From positions 176,382-240,381 of the forward strand of contig NZ_WXVV01000009.1 in NCBI RefSeq assembly GCF_013433315.1: a stretch of DNA of 64,000 nt. Reading direction: 5' to 3'. The position numbers and the translations under genes are program-made. This document shows positions 23,860-33,650 of this stretch, one piece after another; positions within the stretch are counted from its first letter, which is position 1, and each line of letters opens with the position of its first letter. The notes beneath the pieces were generated by a model that saw only the letters and a program-made list of their open reading frames with translations, was not told the DNA's origin and did no database searches. This DNA comes from Pseudomonas crudilactis (lineage in GTDB: Bacteria > Pseudomonadota > Gammaproteobacteria > Pseudomonadales > Pseudomonadaceae).

Positions 23860-24966
23860 TCACTCTTTGTGCGGCGCGGGTTGCTGTTGGGTAAGGCAGT
23901 GGATATTACCGCCACCCAGTAACAGTTCACGGCCCGGCACCATCACCACTTCGTGCTGCGGGAACAGCTTCTGCAGAATCTCTTTTGCCGGGGCGTCCAT
24001 CGGATCGTCGAAGCTCGGCGCGATGATGCCGCCGTTGACGATCAGGAAGTTCACGTAGGAACCAGCCAGGCGCACGGACGGATTGCGCTCCTGTGTGCCG
24101 TCCACCGGATCGACACCGGCGCACTCTTCTTCGGTCGCGTACAGCGGTCCCGGAATCGGCATTTTGTGCACCGTGAACGGGCGACCTTTGGCGTCGGTGC
24201 TGCTTTGCAGGACTTTCATCGCGGCCTGGCAGCGCGGGTAGTTCGGATCCTGCGGGTCGTCGGTCCACGCCAGCAGCACTTCGCCCGGACGCACGTAGCA
24301 GCAGAAGTTATCCACATGGCCGTCGGTTTCGTCGTTGAACAGACCGTCCGGCAGCCAGATGATTTTATCCACAGACAGATTGGCGCTGAGTACCGCTTCA
24401 ATCTCTTCGCGGCCCAGATGTGGATTGCGGTTGCGGTTGAGCAGGCACTCTTCAGTGGTGATCAGCGTGCCTTCGCCGTCGACGTGAATCGAACCGCCTT
24501 CGAGCACAAAACCTTCAGTGCGATAACGCGGGCTGCGTTCGATTTCGAGGATCTTGCCGCCGACCTGCGAGTCGCGATTCCACGGCGAGTACAGGCCGCC
24601 GTCGAAGCCGCCCCAGGCGTTGAAGTCCCAGTTCACACCGCGCACTTCGCCGCTGTTGTTGATGACGAAGGTCGGGCCACTGTCGCGTACCCAGGCGTCA
24701 TCGCTGGACATCTCGACCACGCGGATATTCGGCAAGTCGAGGCGTGCGCGGGCGTTTTCGTACTGGCCGGCGGACACGGCCACGGTTACCGGTTCAAAAC
24801 GCGCGATAGCCTTGGCCACTGCCGCATGAGCGGCTTGCGCCGGTTTGCCGCCCAGACGCCAGTTGTCCGGGCGCTCGGGCCAGATCATCCAGGTTTGCGT
24901 CTGTGGCGCCCACTCGGCCGGCATGTGAAAGCCGTCGGCGCGCGGGGTACTTTTCAATGTGGTCAT
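23860..24966 (-). CDS. aguA: Agmatine deiminase
   Basis: A 368-residue enzyme of the peptidylarginine-deiminase-like fold. It hydrolyses agmatine to N-carbamoylputrescine and ammonia in the arginine decarboxylase route. Family marks are [69 protein letters not shown], and the catalytic cysteine at 357 in [11 protein letters not shown]. The length is as expected. It follows aguB by 5 bases, so the two form an operon that turns agmatine into putrescine. No AguR-type repressor gene is adjacent in the window. Confidence 0.96.
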   Translation of the reverse strand: MTTLKSTPRADGFHMPAEWAPQTQTWMIWPERPDNWRLGGKPAQAAHAAVAKAIARFEPVTVAVSAGQYENARARLDLPNIRVVEMSSDDAWVRDSGPTFVINNSGEVRGVNWDFNAWGGFDGGLYSPWNRDSQVGGKILEIERSPRYRTEGFVLEGGSIHVDGEGTLITTEECLLNRNRNPHLGREEIEAVLSANLSVDKIIWLPDGLFNDETDGHVDNFCCYVRPGEVLLAWTDDPQDPNYPRCQAAMKVLQSSTDAKGRPFTVHKMPIPGPLYATEEECAGVDPVDGTQERNPSVRLAGSYVNFLIVNGGIIAPSFDDPMDAPAKEILQKLFPQHEVVMVPGRELLLGGGNIHCLTQQQPAPHKE

Positions 24967-24971
24967 CGGGA

Positions 24972-25850
24972 TCAGGACTCCAGGGAACCGTCGAGGGTTT
25001 TCAACGCGCCGTACAGGTTCGGACGGCGGTCACGGAATGAACCCCACGCGCTGCGAATGTGTTCGAGCTCGTCGAGGTTGAAAGTGTGCACAAGAATACC
25101 TTCTTCGGTTTTATTCAGCTCCTGCACTTTTTCGCCGAACTGGTTGGCGATGAACGACGAGCCATAGAACGTGATGTCGTAGCCGTCCTGTTCTTCGTTG
25201 CCGATGCGGTTGCTGGCAATCAGCGGCATCAAGTTCGCGCCGGCATGGCCCTGTTGTACGCGCTGCCAGTGGTCGCGCGAGGAGATGGTCTTGTCGTGCG
25301 GTTCGCTGCCGATAGCGGTTGGGTAAAACAGAATTTCCGCGCCTTGCAACGCCATGCTGCGTGCGGCTTCCGGGAACCACTGATCCCAGCAAATGCCCAC
25401 GCCGATTTTTGCGTAGCGGGTGTTCCACACTTTGAAACCGGTGTCGCCCGGGTTGAAGTAATACTTCTCGTGGTAGCCCGGGCCATCCGGGATGTGGCTT
25501 TTACGATAAATCCCGAGGTTGCTGCCGTCAGCATCGATGATCGCGATGCTGTTGAAACGCGCGCGGCCGGCCAGTTCGTAGAAGCTGATCGGCAGTACCA
25601 CTTGCAGCTCTTTGGCGATTTTCTGGAAATGTTTGATCGCGACGTTTTCTTCCACCGTCGTCGCCAGTTGCAGGTAATCCGGGTTTGGCTTCTGGCAGAA
25701 GTACGGCGCCTCGAACAGCTCCTGAATCAGGATGATCTGTGCGCCTTTGGCGGCGGCTTCACGCACCAGTCTTTCAGCGATTTCGAGGTTGGCTTGCAGA
25801 TCCCAGGAACAGGCCATCTGAGTGGCGGCAACGGTAACGATACGGCTCAT
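24972..25850 (-). CDS. aguB: N-carbamoylputrescine amidase
   Basis: A 292-residue nitrilase-superfamily enzyme that releases putrescine, CO2 and ammonia from the product of AguA. The catalytic triad is E44 ([10 protein letters not shown]), K117 ([11 protein letters not shown]) and C154 ([13 protein letters not shown]). It is the first gene of the aguBA operon. The start ATG at 25850 gives [17 protein letters not shown], the usual N-terminus. Confidence 0.96.
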   Translation of the reverse strand: MSRIVTVAATQMACSWDLQANLEIAERLVREAAAKGAQIILIQELFEAPYFCQKPNPDYLQLATTVEENVAIKHFQKIAKELQVVLPISFYELAGRARFNSIAIIDADGSNLGIYRKSHIPDGPGYHEKYYFNPGDTGFKVWNTRYAKIGVGICWDQWFPEAARSMALQGAEILFYPTAIGSEPHDKTISSRDHWQRVQQGHAGANLMPLIASNRIGNEEQDGYDITFYGSSFIANQFGEKVQELNKTEEGILVHTFNLDELEHIRSAWGSFRDRRPNLYGALKTLDGSLES

Positions 25851-26050
25851 GAATCATCTCCGGGCAAGTGCTTTGACGGTCGACAATTCGACCGAAGGAA
25901 AAACGCGCGCACCGGACATGAGATCACCATGCCGGAGCAATGGCGACTTTATAGCCGATAAATATCGGCTTTAGAAGCTGATTAAATGCCTTTCGTCTAA
26001 ATAAATTCAATAAAAGCCGATACAAATCGAATTAACAACTCAAGACAAAA

Positions 26051-26140
26051 TGTGGGAGCGAGCTTGCTCGCGAATGCGGTGTATCAGTAACTGCCCAGGG
26101 TGACTGACACACCGCTTTCGCGAGCAAGCTCGCTCCCACA
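26051..26140. repeat. REP pair
   Basis: Two inverted copies of the GGGAGCGAGCTTGCTCGCGA palindrome separated by about 40 bases, between aguB and the fusion gene. Confidence 0.9.
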
Positions 26141-26156
26141 GGGGATTGGCTTCGTT

Positions 26157-29069
26157 TTACAGACCCTCGCTGAGGACTCGGTCGAGCATCTCGACGAAGA
26201 AATCCACACTCTGGCGCGACGTCACCATCGGCGGTTTGATCTTGAGAATGTTCAGATCATCACCGGTCGGCTGCATGAAAATCCCCAATTCACGCAAGCG
26301 ATCGCACAGCAGCGCGGTCTCCTCGGTCGCCGGCTCCAGCGTCTCGCGATTACGAATCAGCTCAAGCCCCAGATAGAACCCGGAACCGTGCACCGCACCC
26401 ACCAGCGGATGTTTATCGATCAACGCTTCAAGCCGCGCCTTGAAGTGGCCACCGACCAGTTGCGCGTTCTCCCAGAGTTTTTCTTCTTCCATGACATCGA
26501 GCACCGCCATGCCGATCTGGCAACTGACCGGACTGCCGCCCGCCGACGAGAAGAAATAGCCCTCGGCCTCCAGCGCCTCGGCAATTTCCCGTCGCGTGAT
26601 GACCGCACCCAGCGGTTGACCGTTGCCCATGCCCTTGGCCATGCAAATGATGTCCGGCACCACGCCCTGCTCTTCAAAGCCCCAGAAGAAGTGCCCCATG
26701 CGCCCGTAACCGACCTGCACTTCGTCGGCGATGCACACACCGCCCTGCGCGCGCACCAGCGCGTATACCTGCTGGAGATATCCCGGCGGCAGCGAGATAC
26801 CGCCGGCGTTGCCATACACCGGCTCGCAGATAAACCCGGCCAGTTGGCGCTTCTGTTCGGCAAGTTTTGCCAGGTGATGCTCAACGCTGCGCACGTAATC
26901 CGGCGCCGAGTCGAGACCGCGGAACTCCCCGCGATAAGTGTTTGGCGCAGGTACCGGATGCACCCAGTCCGGGCGGCTTTCCAACGCTTTCGGGTTGTCG
27001 GCGATTGAAGTCGATACCGCATCGGCACCGACCGTCCAGCCGTGATAGGCCTCAAGCACGCTGATCATGTCGCGCCCGCCGCTGTAGGCCCACGCCAGAC
27101 GAATCGCCAGGTCATTGGCCTCGCTGCCGCTGTTGACCAGAAATACCCGATCCATGCCTTCCGGCGCCAATTTCAGCAAGCGTTCGGAAAACTCGGCGAC
27201 CGCCGCATAGTTGAAGCGCGAATTGGTGTTCAGTAGCGACCATTGACGGGCGGCGACAGCGGCCATGCGCGGGTGACCATGACCGAGCACCGCCACGTTG
27301 TTGAGCATGTCCAGATAGGAACGGCCCTGCATATCGATCAGATGATTGCGCCAGCCACGTTCGATGCGCGGCGGATCGACGTAGTAGTGTTTCTGGGTTC
27401 GGGCGAAACTGGCATCGCGGCGCTCGAGCAGGGTTTTCGCGTCCAGCTCCGGCTCGGCATCGCAGGCCAGACCCAACAATGCGGCCGGCGAAGGACACAG
27501 CGCCTGCCATGCCGGTGCATGCGCCGGGGTGCAAAACAACGGTGCATCAAGCTGCGCGCCACGGCACAACTGCACCCGTAACGGGCCGCTCACCGCTCCG
27601 AACACCTGACCTTTGACCAGCGCCGCGCCGCTGTGCAGCGAAGGTGTCACGCCCCACAGCCGCACGCTGAGTTGCGGGCCATCCAGTTGCAGCACACTGT
27701 CAGCTGCCTGATGCACGACGCCAGCAAAAGGCGCCTCCACAGCGGTACTATCGGGCACGCGCAATTCCACGTGCAGCGGGAAGGTGTCCGGTTCAACGGC
27801 ACTGTCGGGACGAGTGCGCGACAAACGGTACTGACCATAACGGCTCGCCGCCAAACCGTGGGCCGCCGCCGCTTCGTTCAACAGGTGTTGATCGATACCT
27901 GCCTGCTCCCAGTTGCCGGCCTCGAAATGCGGACTCAGGACACCGAGATCGATCAGGGCAAATTCACGCCCGACCAGACCGGGCAGCAAGGGCGCAAAAC
28001 CTGCGCTGTCGATCGCCGGCAAGGCGTGGCCGACCGCCGTGAGGATCGCTGCTTCCATCAGCGCCAAGGGCACCGAAGTTGCCACCCGAAAAATTTCCCA
28101 CTCATGGCTGAGGTTGTCACGGCTGTAAGTATTCGCAGGATCGATGCTGACCTGTTGTTCGCCACTGAGCACCAGCACCGCCGCGCGCGCGACAATCAAT
28201 GGCCACAGCGCTTGCAGCTCTTCGTGTTGCAGCGGGTTGACCGCGTGGTAAGCCTGCACTGCCGGCAGAATGACAAACGGATCACCACCGGCGTGATGCA
28301 ACAATGCCGCACAAGTCACCGACAGATCAGTGATGCGCCAGGTGCGCACCAGATCGCCAAAGTCGATCACCCCCTGCAACTGCCAGTGCCGCTGGGCATC
28401 GCGCGCCCAGACGGCGTTGTCATCGGTGATGTCCATGTGAATCGCCTGCACCGGCAGCTTGCCCTGCAACGGCTGCAAACGGTGCTCGGCCTGTTCGGCC
28501 GCATCGGCAATCACTGCGCGTTGCTGCTCATCCTTGATCACTGGCAGCAGATGGCTGATCAGTGCACTGGCGTGGCGGGCATCCCACTGCAACGTGCGCT
28601 CAAGGCCCGGATGGTCGAACCCGGCCAGCGCCAGATCCATCTCGCCGCAGAGCCGGCCAAACCCCGCCACCACGTCGCGCCCCAAGTGATCGAGATGCGT
28701 AAGCGGCTGACCCTCAATGTAATCCAGCAGCCGCACATGGACGGCTTCGCTGCCGACCGCCAGTGACAACAGATCTTCGCCGTTATTGGCCGCGATCACC
28801 CGCGGCACCGTCACCGCAGAGTGCTCGGCCAGATACTTGAGGCCCGCATGCTGGGCTTGCAGCTCCACCAAGGCGTAATCGCCTCGACAGATTTTCAGCA
28901 CGAACCGCCCGCGTGGGCTGTCGACGCGAAAATTCAGATCCTGCTGGCTGCCAAGGGGCTGCAACGTGCCGCTGAGTCCGTAGTGTTCCGCCAGCCATTG
29001 CCGGGCCTGCTCGGCAGATACCTGCGGGCTGGGCAAACTGGCGCGATGAATCAACGTGGCGAGCGGCAT
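26157..29069 (-). CDS. Kinase (APH-fold) fused to a class III aminotransferase-fold enzyme
   Basis: A 970-residue protein with three parts. Residues about 20-330 form an aminoglycoside-phosphotransferase-fold kinase: QDLNFRVD, FVLKICRG with the ATP lysine, IHMDITDDNAVW as the catalytic HxDxxxxN loop, and GVIDFGD. About 430-520 is a beta-rich linker (FPLHVELRVPDSTAVEAPFA) resembling peptidase-M23/lipoyl-like folds. About 540-970 is a class III PLP enzyme, with GSEANDLAIRLAWAYSGGRD, DEVQVGYGRMG and the PLP lysine near 812 in CMAKGMGNG. The PLP part resembles phosphoethanolamine/phosphohydroxylysine phospho-lyases, whose substrates are made by an APH-fold kinase. So one chain may phosphorylate an amino alcohol and then eliminate phosphate. 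The substrate is unknown. A simple transaminase remains possible. Confidence 0.88.
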   Translation of the reverse strand: MPLATLIHRASLPSPQVSAEQARQWLAEHYGLSGTLQPLGSQQDLNFRVDSPRGRFVLKICRGDYALVELQAQHAGLKYLAEHSAVTVPRVIAANNGEDLLSLAVGSEAVHVRLLDYIEGQPLTHLDHLGRDVVAGFGRLCGEMDLALAGFDHPGLERTLQWDARHASALISHLLPVIKDEQQRAVIADAAEQAEHRLQPLQGKLPVQAIHMDITDDNAVWARDAQRHWQLQGVIDFGDLVRTWRITDLSVTCAALLHHAGGDPFVILPAVQAYHAVNPLQHEELQALWPLIVARAAVLVLSGEQQVSIDPANTYSRDNLSHEWEIFRVATSVPLALMEAAILTAVGHALPAIDSAGFAPLLPGLVGREFALIDLGVLSPHFEAGNWEQAGIDQHLLNEAAAAHGLAASRYGQYRLSRTRPDSAVEPDTFPLHVELRVPDSTAVEAPFAGVVHQAADSVLQLDGPQLSVRLWGVTPSLHSGAALVKGQVFGAVSGPLRVQLCRGAQLDAPLFCTPAHAPAWQALCPSPAALLGLACDAEPELDAKTLLERRDASFARTQKHYYVDPPRIERGWRNHLIDMQGRSYLDMLNNVAVLGHGHPRMAAVAARQWSLLNTNSRFNYAAVAEFSERLLKLAPEGMDRVFLVNSGSEANDLAIRLAWAYSGGRDMISVLEAYHGWTVGADAVSTSIADNPKALESRPDWVHPVPAPNTYRGEFRGLDSAPDYVRSVEHHLAKLAEQKRQLAGFICEPVYGNAGGISLPPGYLQQVYALVRAQGGVCIADEVQVGYGRMGHFFWGFEEQGVVPDIICMAKGMGNGQPLGAVITRREIAEALEAEGYFFSSAGGSPVSCQIGMAVLDVMEEEKLWENAQLVGGHFKARLEALIDKHPLVGAVHGSGFYLGLELIRNRETLEPATEETALLCDRLRELGIFMQPTGDDLNILKIKPPMVTSRQSVDFFVEMLDRVLSEGL

Positions 29070-29217
29070 GAAACGACCCCTGAAATTTTATTAGGTGTCT
29101 ATATCGCCATTGCTACCCAGGATGCGCAACCCCCCGCTCACAGTTATTGGAGCGCTCGCATCCATCGACACTTTGCGCAAGAATGTCGGCCATTCACACC
29201 TGCCTATGGAAATCCTC

Positions 29218-29763
29218 ATGAATGTAATCACCACCGACCTGCCCGGTGTCCTGATCATCGAACCGAAGGTGTTTGGTGACGAGCGCGGTTTTTTCTACGA
29301 GAGTTTCAACGCCAAGGCGTTCCAGGATGCCACCGGTCTGGACACGCAATTCGTTCAGGACAACCACTCGCGCTCGCAAAAAGGCGTGTTGCGTGGCCTG
29401 CATTACCAACTGCAAAACACCCAGGGCAAACTGGTCCGTGTGACCGTCGGTGAAGTGCTGGACGTGGCCGTGGACATTCGCCGCAGCTCGCCGCATTTCG
29501 GCAAATCCGTAGCGGTGCGTCTGTCGGCCGAAAATCATCGTCAACTGTGGGTGCCGGAAGGTTTCGCCCATGGTTTCGTGGTGCTGAGCGAGTTCGCCGA
29601 ATTCCTCTACAAGACCACCGACTACTACGATCCATCGTCCGAGCGCAGCATTCGCTGGGATGACCCCGCTCTGGGCATCGACTGGCAGCTGGACGAAGCC
29701 CCGAAGCTGTCCGCCAAGGATCAAGCCGCAGCGCTGCTCAAGGACGCTGACGTCTTCGCTTGA
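29218..29763 (+). CDS. rmlC: dTDP-4-dehydrorhamnose 3,5-epimerase
   Basis: A 181-residue cupin epimerase of the dTDP-rhamnose pathway (rfbC). The family segments are FGDERGFFYESFN, QDNHSRSQKGVLRGLHYQLQ with the catalytic histidine, VAVDIRRSSPHFGK, LWVPEGFAHGFVVLSE and YKTTDYY. The frame is open from 29095, but ATG at 29218 gives the usual start. rmlB, rmlD and rmlA do not precede it here, unlike in P. aeruginosa. The following dctB and dctD are in the same order as in P. aeruginosa. Confidence 0.95.
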   Translation: MNVITTDLPGVLIIEPKVFGDERGFFYESFNAKAFQDATGLDTQFVQDNHSRSQKGVLRGLHYQLQNTQGKLVRVTVGEVLDVAVDIRRSSPHFGKSVAVRLSAENHRQLWVPEGFAHGFVVLSEFAEFLYKTTDYYDPSSERSIRWDDPALGIDWQLDEAPKLSAKDQAAALLKDADVFA

Positions 29764-29805
29764 GGCCGGGCATAATGCGCCTGTCCCTACAGGCGCATTT
29801 GGCTC

Positions 29806-31614
29806 ATGAAACCAACCCTCCCCCGCAGACCTCGCTGGCGTAGCCTCGCCCTGTTGGCCCTGTGTCTGGCGCCGCTGCTGTGGCCGCTGGAGCATCTCGC
29901 CGAGCGCTATTACCGCAGCGAACTGGCCGGACAGAACCGCCAGACCCTCGACTTGTACGTCGCCAACCTGCTGGGCACCCTGCACCGCTATGAAGTGCTG
30001 CCGCAAATCCTTGGCGACCTGCCGGCGCTGCGTGCGGTACTCGGCGCACCGGACGACGGCGTCACCCAAGGCAATGCCAACCGCCTGCTGAAGAACATCG
30101 CCGCGCAGACCGGTGCCGAAGTCATGTACCTGATGGACACCAGCGGCCAGACGCTGGCGGCGTCGAACTGGGACAAGCACGACAGTTTTGTCGGCCGCAA
30201 CTTCTCGTTCCGCCCGTACTTCAGCGAAGCCATGGCCGGACGTCTCGGGCGCTTCTTCGGCCTCGGCACCACGTCGGCCAAGCGCGGTTATTTCTTCGCC
30301 GCCGCCGTGCGTAACGGCGAAAAAATCATCGGCGTGCTGGTGATCAAGGTCGATCTCGACCACACCGAAAGTCTGTGGGGCAAAACCCCGGAACAACTGT
30401 TGGTCACCGACCACAACGGCGTGGTCATCCTTACCTCGCGACCGGAATGGCGCTTTCGCTCGACCCGTAACTTGAGCGAAGGCGAACGCTCAGCGATCAC
30501 CGCCATACAGCCCTACCCGACCCGCGAGCCGCGTCCATTGAACCTCAGCCCCAGCGCGTGGCTGATCCAGACCCACGACATCGCCGAAACCGGCTGGAGT
30601 GTAAGTATCCTCGCGCCGCGCACGCTGATCGACCGTCCGGTGCGCACCGTGGTTGCGATCGGCGGCGCCACACTGCTGGTGGTGATGCTGTTGCTCGGTC
30701 TGATGATGCAGCGCCGCCGCCACTATCTCGAACGCATTGCGTTCGAAGCCAAGGCACGCCGTGAACTGGAAGGTCGCGTGGCGGAACGCACCAGCGACCT
30801 CGAAGGCCTCAACCGGCGCCTGAAGGAGGAAGTTCTGGAGCGTGAGCAAGCCCAGCAGGAACTGGTGCGCGCCCAGGACGATCTGGTCCAGGCCGGTAAG
30901 TTGTCGGCGCTGGGGACCATGTCAGCGAGCATCAGCCACGAACTCAATCAGCCGCTGGCGGCGATCCGCAGCTACGCGGAAAACGCCGAGGTGCTGCTCG
31001 ACCATCAGCGCACCGACGACGCACGCGGCAACCTCAAACTGATCAGCGAACTGACCGGGCGCATGGCCTCGATCATTGCCCACCTGCGCGCCTTCGCCCG
31101 CCGCGACCGCCACGCGCCGGAAAGTGTTGCCCTGCAACCGGCGCTCGACGATGCCTTGGCGCTGCTAGCCAAACGGCGTCGCAGTATGGAAGTCGAGCTG
31201 ATCCGCGATCTGCCGGCCGCCACGCTGTGGGTCGAGGCCGGGGAGACCCGCCTGCGCCAAGTACTCGGCAACCTGCTCGCCAACGCCCTCGACGCCCTCA
31301 CCGAGAAAGGCCCGCCGCGCAAACTGTGGCTGAGTGCCGAATCCACCGCCGAGGGCGTCAATCTGTACATTCGCGACAACGGCCCGGGCTTTTGCATGGA
31401 AGCCCTCGGCCGCGCCAGCGAGCCCTTTTACACCACCAAGACCCGCACTCAGGGCCTCGGCCTGGGGCTGGCAATCTGTGAAACCCTGATGCGCGCCTTC
31501 GGCGGTGAACTGTCGTTTGCCAACCACAAGCAAGGTGGCGCCTTGATTACCCTGCGACTGCGCGCCGGTGCGCCCGGGGTCAGCCTGCAACCGTCCGAGG
31601 ATCGAAGTGCATGA
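29806..31614 (+). CDS. dctB: DctB-type sensor histidine kinase
   Basis: A 602-residue inner-membrane kinase. A membrane segment is at about 14-30, a periplasmic double-Cache sensor at about 31-280, a second membrane segment at 282-301, and a coiled coil at about 305-365. The H-box ISHELNQPLAAIRSY has the phosphorylated H378, followed by N (GNLLANALDAL), G1 (IRDNGPGF) and G2 (TQGLGLGLAI). This is the C4-dicarboxylate sensor group. It overlaps dctD by 4 bases. The order rmlC-dctB-dctD agrees with P. aeruginosa, but the dctPQM transporter does not follow here. Confidence 0.88.
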   Translation: MKPTLPRRPRWRSLALLALCLAPLLWPLEHLAERYYRSELAGQNRQTLDLYVANLLGTLHRYEVLPQILGDLPALRAVLGAPDDGVTQGNANRLLKNIAAQTGAEVMYLMDTSGQTLAASNWDKHDSFVGRNFSFRPYFSEAMAGRLGRFFGLGTTSAKRGYFFAAAVRNGEKIIGVLVIKVDLDHTESLWGKTPEQLLVTDHNGVVILTSRPEWRFRSTRNLSEGERSAITAIQPYPTREPRPLNLSPSAWLIQTHDIAETGWSVSILAPRTLIDRPVRTVVAIGGATLLVVMLLLGLMMQRRRHYLERIAFEAKARRELEGRVAERTSDLEGLNRRLKEEVLEREQAQQELVRAQDDLVQAGKLSALGTMSASISHELNQPLAAIRSYAENAEVLLDHQRTDDARGNLKLISELTGRMASIIAHLRAFARRDRHAPESVALQPALDDALALLAKRRRSMEVELIRDLPAATLWVEAGETRLRQVLGNLLANALDALTEKGPPRKLWLSAESTAEGVNLYIRDNGPGFCMEALGRASEPFYTTKTRTQGLGLGLAICETLMRAFGGELSFANHKQGGALITLRLRAGAPGVSLQPSEDRSA

Positions 31615-32993
31615 CCATCGACAATCGCATTCAGGTGGTGTTGATCGACGACGATCCGCACCTGCGTCAGGCCCTCGGCCAGACCCTGGATCTGGCCGGT
31701 CTGAAAATTCTGCCACTGTCCGAAGCCAAGGGGCTGGCGGCGCAGCTTGAGCGTGACTGGCCCGGCGTGGTGGTCAGCGACATCCGCATGCCGGGCATGG
31801 ACGGACTGGAATTGCTCAGCGAATTGCACGCGCAGGATCCGGAGTTACCCGTGCTGCTGATCACCGGCCACGGCGATGTGCCGCTGGCGGTGCAAGCGAT
31901 GCGTGCCGGTGCTTATGACTTTCTTGAAAAGCCTTTCGCCAGCGACGCACTGCTCGACAGCGTACGTCGCGCCCTCGCCCTGCGCCGCTTGGTGTTGGAC
32001 AACCGCAGCCTGCGCCTGGCCCTCAGCGACCGCAATGAATTGAGTGCGCGGCTGGTCGGCCATTCGACACCGATGCTGCGCCTGCGTGAACAGATCGGTG
32101 CGCTGGCAGCGACCAAGGCTGATGTGCTGATCCTCGGCGAAACCGGCGCTGGCAAAGAAGTCGTAGCCCGAGCGCTGCACGACCTATCGAGCCGCCGTAG
32201 CGGCCCGTTCGTGGCGATCAATGCCGGTGCACTGGCCGAATCCGTGGTGGAAAGCGAACTGTTCGGCCACGAACCCGGCGCGTTCACCGGTGCGCAAAAA
32301 CGCCGGATCGGCAAATTCGAATTCGCCAATGGCGGCACGCTGTTCCTCGATGAAATCGAGAGCATGAGCATGGATGTACAGGTGAAACTGCTGCGCATGT
32401 TGCAGGAACGCGTCGTCGAACGCTTGGGCGGCAATCAACTGATCCCGCTGGACATCCGCGTGATCGCCGCGACCAAGGAAGACCTGCGTCAGGCTGCCGA
32501 TCAGGGCCGCTTCCGCGCCGACTTGTACTACCGCCTCAACGTTGCGCCACTGCGCATTCCGCCGCTGCGCGAACGTGGCGAAGATGCGCTGGTGCTGTTC
32601 CAGCATTACGCCGATGAAGCCAGCGCCCGCCACGGTTTGCCACCCCACGAACTGCAACCGTCACAGCGCGCCTTGCTGCTGCGCCACACTTGGCCCGGCA
32701 ACGTGCGCGAATTGCAGAACGCCGCCGAACGCTTTGCTCTTGGACTGGAACTGGCGCTGGATAACAGCGGCGCTGAAGGTGCCGGCGCCATCGTGGAAGT
32801 CACTGGCGGCGGGCTCAGCGAGCAGGTGGAAAATTTCGAAAGATCATTGATCGCTGCCGAACTGGCGCGCTCCCACAGTTCGGTGCGCAGCCTCGCTGAA
32901 GCCTTGGGCATTCCGCGCAAAACCCTGCATGACAAATTGCGCAAGCATGGCCTCAACTTCGGCGACAGCAGCCATGGGGACGAGAACGAATGA
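31611..32993 (+). CDS. dctD: DctD-type sigma-54-dependent response regulator
   Basis: A 460-residue regulator. The receiver domain carries D57 (VVVSDIRMPGMDG). The AAA+ domain has Walker A GETGAGKE (176-183), the sigma-54 contact loop GAFTGA (223-228) and a Walker B GGTLFLDEIES. The C-terminal Fis-type helix-turn-helix ends in VRSLAEALGIPRKTLHDKLR. It would activate sigma-54 promoters for C4-dicarboxylate uptake when phosphorylated by DctB. Its stop overlaps the thioesterase gene start (ATGA). Confidence 0.9.
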   Translation: MTIDNRIQVVLIDDDPHLRQALGQTLDLAGLKILPLSEAKGLAAQLERDWPGVVVSDIRMPGMDGLELLSELHAQDPELPVLLITGHGDVPLAVQAMRAGAYDFLEKPFASDALLDSVRRALALRRLVLDNRSLRLALSDRNELSARLVGHSTPMLRLREQIGALAATKADVLILGETGAGKEVVARALHDLSSRRSGPFVAINAGALAESVVESELFGHEPGAFTGAQKRRIGKFEFANGGTLFLDEIESMSMDVQVKLLRMLQERVVERLGGNQLIPLDIRVIAATKEDLRQAADQGRFRADLYYRLNVAPLRIPPLRERGEDALVLFQHYADEASARHGLPPHELQPSQRALLLRHTWPGNVRELQNAAERFALGLELALDNSGAEGAGAIVEVTGGGLSEQVENFERSLIAAELARSHSSVRSLAEALGIPRKTLHDKLRKHGLNFGDSSHGDENE

Positions 32994-33445
32994 GTACAGA
33001 CAGTCGCTATCTGGAATCAGTCCTGCATCACGACATCCCCCTGACACGGGACATGGGGCTGAAGGTCCTCGACTGGCATGAGCAGAAGTTGAGTCTGCAC
33101 CTGCCGCTCGATCCCAACGTCAATCACAAAAGCACCATGTTTGGCGGCAGCCTTTACTGTGGCGCGGTGCTGGCCGGGTGGGGCTGGTTGCATTTGCGCT
33201 TGAAGGAAGAAGGAATCACCGACGGGCACATTGTGATTCAGGAAGGGCAGATCAGTTATCCGCTGCCGGTCACTGGAGATGCCGTGGCGATTTGCCCGGC
33301 GCCGGATTCAGCGGTGTGGAAGAAGTTTCTGGCGATGTATCGGCGTTATGGGCGGGCGCGGTTGACGTTGAATACGCGCATCGTCAACGCGGGCAGTGTT
33401 GAGGATGCGGTGACTTTTACCGGGCAGTACGTTTTGCACCGGTAA
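32990..33445 (+). CDS. YiiD C-terminal-type (hotdog) thioesterase
   Basis: A 151-residue protein with the thioesterase segment found at the C-terminus of YiiD: NVNHKSTMFGGSLYCGAVLA and the core HLRLKEEGITDGHIVIQEGQ. The N-terminal acetyltransferase domain of E. coli YiiD is absent. It overlaps dctD by 4 bases (GAATGAG), so it sits in the dct transcript, an odd partner whose substrate is unknown. Confidence 0.85.
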   Translation: MSTDSRYLESVLHHDIPLTRDMGLKVLDWHEQKLSLHLPLDPNVNHKSTMFGGSLYCGAVLAGWGWLHLRLKEEGITDGHIVIQEGQISYPLPVTGDAVAICPAPDSAVWKKFLAMYRRYGRARLTLNTRIVNAGSVEDAVTFTGQYVLHR

Positions 33446-33455
33446 AGATCAAAAG

Positions 33456-33631
33456 CCCCTCACCCTAACCCTCTCCCCGAGGGAGAGGGGACTGACCGAG
33501 GTGTCTTGCGTTATACATCGACCTGTAAGATCGCAGCGATTATGGATTCAGCAAAGTTCGACCAGGTCGGGGTTGCTCTCAAATATCCTGCGGTCGGCTC
33601 CCTCTCCTGGGGGAGAGGGCTGGGGTGAGGG
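33456..33631. repeat. MITE-like repeat, copy 1
   Basis: About 176 bases with terminal inverted repeats CCCCTCACCCTAACCCTCTC and GAGAGGGCTGGGGTGAGGG. Each end also has an inner hairpin, and the core starts GACTGACCGAGGTGT. Other copies are at 41981, 56536 and 63848. Confidence 0.8.
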
Positions 33632-33650
33632 CGATGGCCGGTCAGCCCCC

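Noticed and set aside
23953..25167. A 404-codon plus-strand frame opposite aguA and aguB
   Set aside because: Antisense to two enzymes with complete active sites; composition typical of a shadow frame. The same reasoning excludes the frames at 18597-19931, 25059-25961, 27633-28766, 50358-51755, 56818-58041, 59320-60657 and 62869-63915.
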